A DNA stretch of 64,000 nt. It comes from Nocardia sp. BMG111209. GTDB taxonomy: Bacteria > Actinomycetota > Actinomycetes > Mycobacteriales > Mycobacteriaceae. The stretch covers positions 1,426,001-1,490,000 of the forward strand of contig NZ_KB907308.1 in assembly GCF_000381925.1 (NCBI RefSeq), in the 5' to 3' direction. Each line of letters begins with the position of its first letter. Position 1 is the first letter of the stretch. Shown piece by piece: positions 58,101 to 61,100 of this stretch. The position numbers were made by a program, and so were the translations under genes. The notes beneath the pieces were generated by a model. It did not search any database and was not told the origin of the DNA. It was given only the letters and a program-made list of their open reading frames with translations.

Positions 58101-61100
58101 CGCGGCGACGGTCGTGTCGGTGAAAATCAGGTCGTTGACGAGGTCCACCTGCGCGATGTCCGCGCTGCTCAGTTCGGCCAGCGCACCGACTGCCGCGGGT
58201 CGTGCGCCGGGATCTCGGTGGGCAGCGGCCAGTATCGCGGCGAGGCGACCGACCGTGAGAAGCGCGGCCTGGATGTCGGCCGCCCGCACGGCGTCGGCCG
58301 CGTGACGCGCGAGTTCCGCGGTAGCCGAGGATATTTCGTCGACGGTCGCGGCGAACTCGGTCAGACCTCGCAGGCGTTCCGCGGAGATCCGCTGGGCTCG
58401 GCCACGCCGGGCAGCTCGGAGTTCGGCCAGCCGGACCGTTGTCGAGCTCGGCCGGCCCGCCGGGCCGGTGCTCGAATCCTCCTGTGTGCGATACGGATTG
58501 CCGGAGACCACGGGCTTCGGCGGCGCCGCGGTGTAGGCCGGATGTGCGGGGTAGGTCGTCGCCGAACCGCCACTGCCCTGCTCCCGGCCGATCCTGGTGG
58601 TGGGGCCGGCGGTCCGGGTCCAGTCGACGACCTGATCGGGACCCAGCGGGATCTCGGGAATTCCGTTGCGGTGGAAGATGATCGCCGAGGCGGAGCCCCC
58701 GGCGGATTCGACGGCGGCGAGTTGCGCCAGCCGGCGGCGGGCCCGAACTCCGGTGTGGTTGTGGTGTTCCAGCTCGCCATCCGCACCCGCGATGGTTTCG
58801 TGCAGGTGCAGCCCGCCGTCGTCGCCGGTCGTGACGGTGAGGACGTGGCCGTCGATCTCGTCGGGCCGGGCATTCGGGTTCTGGATCGCCAGGATCGCCA
58901 GATCGGCCACGTCGTCGGGATCCTCGATGCGGGAGATGAAATGCGCGAGCGTTCCACTCGCCCACTGTGCGTGGGCGTACTGCGCGAGTTCACGCGGATG
59001 CAGGCCGGCCAGCCGGACGATCGCCAGGGTGTCGTCGTCGGGCAGCGTGATGGGACTGTTGTCGCCGTAGCGTTCGGCGGCGAATCTCAATTCGGCTGTG
59101 CCGCACAGGGCCGGCAGTGCGGCGACGGCGTCCGTCCGGGCCGCGGTACTGCCGGCCGCCACCACCGGCCCGCTGTCGGCGAGCGTGCGCGGTTCGTCGC
59201 GGAAACGGATCCGCGTCGTGAAGACTCCGCGCATTCCCGGCGGGTATTTGCTGGTGGCGTCCAGCGGCTCGGACTGCTTTTCCCCGGCCGCGACATTCTC
59301 GCCGGCGTGAGCGATCTCGAACCGTATCCCCTCGCTGTCGAGGAAGACCGCGAATTCCACCGAGCCGTCCGTTCGGGCCCGCACCTCGAGCAGCAACTCC
59401 TCGGCGGCGGACACCGCGGCGGCCCGGTCGGCGGCCGACCGGTCGAACAGGAGATCGCGGATCAGATCCCCGATCACCGACACCGCGGAGTCCGTGGCGA
59501 TATCGGCCGAGACGGGTATGTGCCACGCCTCCGCCGGCCGCTCGGGCCGGGCCGGCCGGCTCGCCATCTCCTCGTCCGAGTAATACGTGATGACCATGAC
59601 GCCGAGGCCGTGCTCGGCGTAGGAGATCGACTCCCCCGCACCGGGGAAATCGTGGGCTTCGAGCACCCGGACCGATTTCACCCGCGGGTCCGAACGGATG
59701 ATCTCCAGATACGGCACCCGCAGCCAGGCCGTGTTCGGGAACAACACATCGCCCGCGTAATAACCCTTGCCTCTGCCTTCCGGGCCCGCCTCGTCCTGGT
59801 CGTTCAGCATGAAAGCGATGACGCTGCATTCGCGCGCCGCCGCCATCGCGCGCGTGAATCCCGTCAATGCGTCCGAGAGTTCCCAGCTGAGCGAGTCGTG
59901 GACCCAGGTCATCTGGGACATCGCCCAGCGCCGCTCCGGCAGTGTGAAGATATTTCCCCGGGTGGGTGTGGCCTCGCTCAGGAGCTCCGATATCACGGCG
60001 TCGATTCGGTCGTTCGAACTGTCCGCGTCGATCCCCGAGTCGTGGTCCGGGTAGTACCGGGACATGATCTCGGCGATCGCCGGAACCCATTGCCGCCAGA
60101 TCCCGCGACTGTCGAATGTCCGGGGGATGCCGTGGACATCGATGTACCGCTGCCGCCCCGAACTGCGCGTGGCCTGCAACGCCTCCCATTCCTGCTTGTT
60201 CCCCTCGTAGAGAATCTGCTCGAAACCGCCTCGCACGAAGGCGGACGTGCCCAGCTCGTAGCCGAGCGCATTACCGCCGCCGATGTCCCCGGCGCTCTCG
60301 AACTGCCCCGGCGCGAAGCCCTCGGTTCGCAGGAACCGGATGATGGCGTCGTTGATCGTGAGGTCGTGGCTGTAGATCCGGTGCACGAACCGCGGCAGAT
60401 CGAACGCACCCGGCCGGTAATGGTCCGCGGGCACGAAGACCCCGTCGACCCACTCGCCGACGTAATTGCGCAGAATGTATTCCTCTGCGCCCCATTCCTG
60501 CTCGGCCTCGAAGGCATCCGATTCGCCGGCCGGTCCGGCGGCCGGATCGCCGGTGACGTCCGCCAATTCGTCGGTGGATTCGACGAGGCGGTCCGCCGCC
60601 TCGTGCCGGATCCGCCGATAGCGCATGACCAGGTGATACGGGTCCCAGGATTTCGCATACTGCCGCGAGACGAATTCCAGGAATCGGAAGGACCTGCCCT
60701 GGGCCTGCGGCCATTTCCGGACGATCAGTTCCTGCAACCGCGCGATCTCGCCGAGCATCACCGAGTACTCCAGGTGCCCGCGGCTCACGTAATAGGACGG
60801 GGAGGGCCGCGTTCCGAACCCGTAGAACCGCGCGATCCGGGCCGCGTCCAACAGCTTCCGGACCTCGTCCCGCGAGCTCTCCGGAGCGGAATCACCGCGA
60901 TGCCCGGCGATGGTCGTGTGCGCGAATTCGCGAATCAGATCCGGATCGACGGGCTCGTCCTCGGCGAGATCGTAGCGGGAGCGCACCAGACGTTCCACGT
61001 CCGCCAGTGCGGACAACGACATGCGAGCGGTATCGGCCGGCATACCGGTGAGACCCATGATCCGGTGCAACCCCGCGCTCCAGCCGGCGAATTCGCGCAG

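Noticed and set aside
59190..59500. GHKL/HATPase-like domain in the giant protein
   Set aside because: The region has a vague resemblance (LLLEVRARTDGSVEFAVFLD) but no N-box or G-box residues could be identified, so it was not called.
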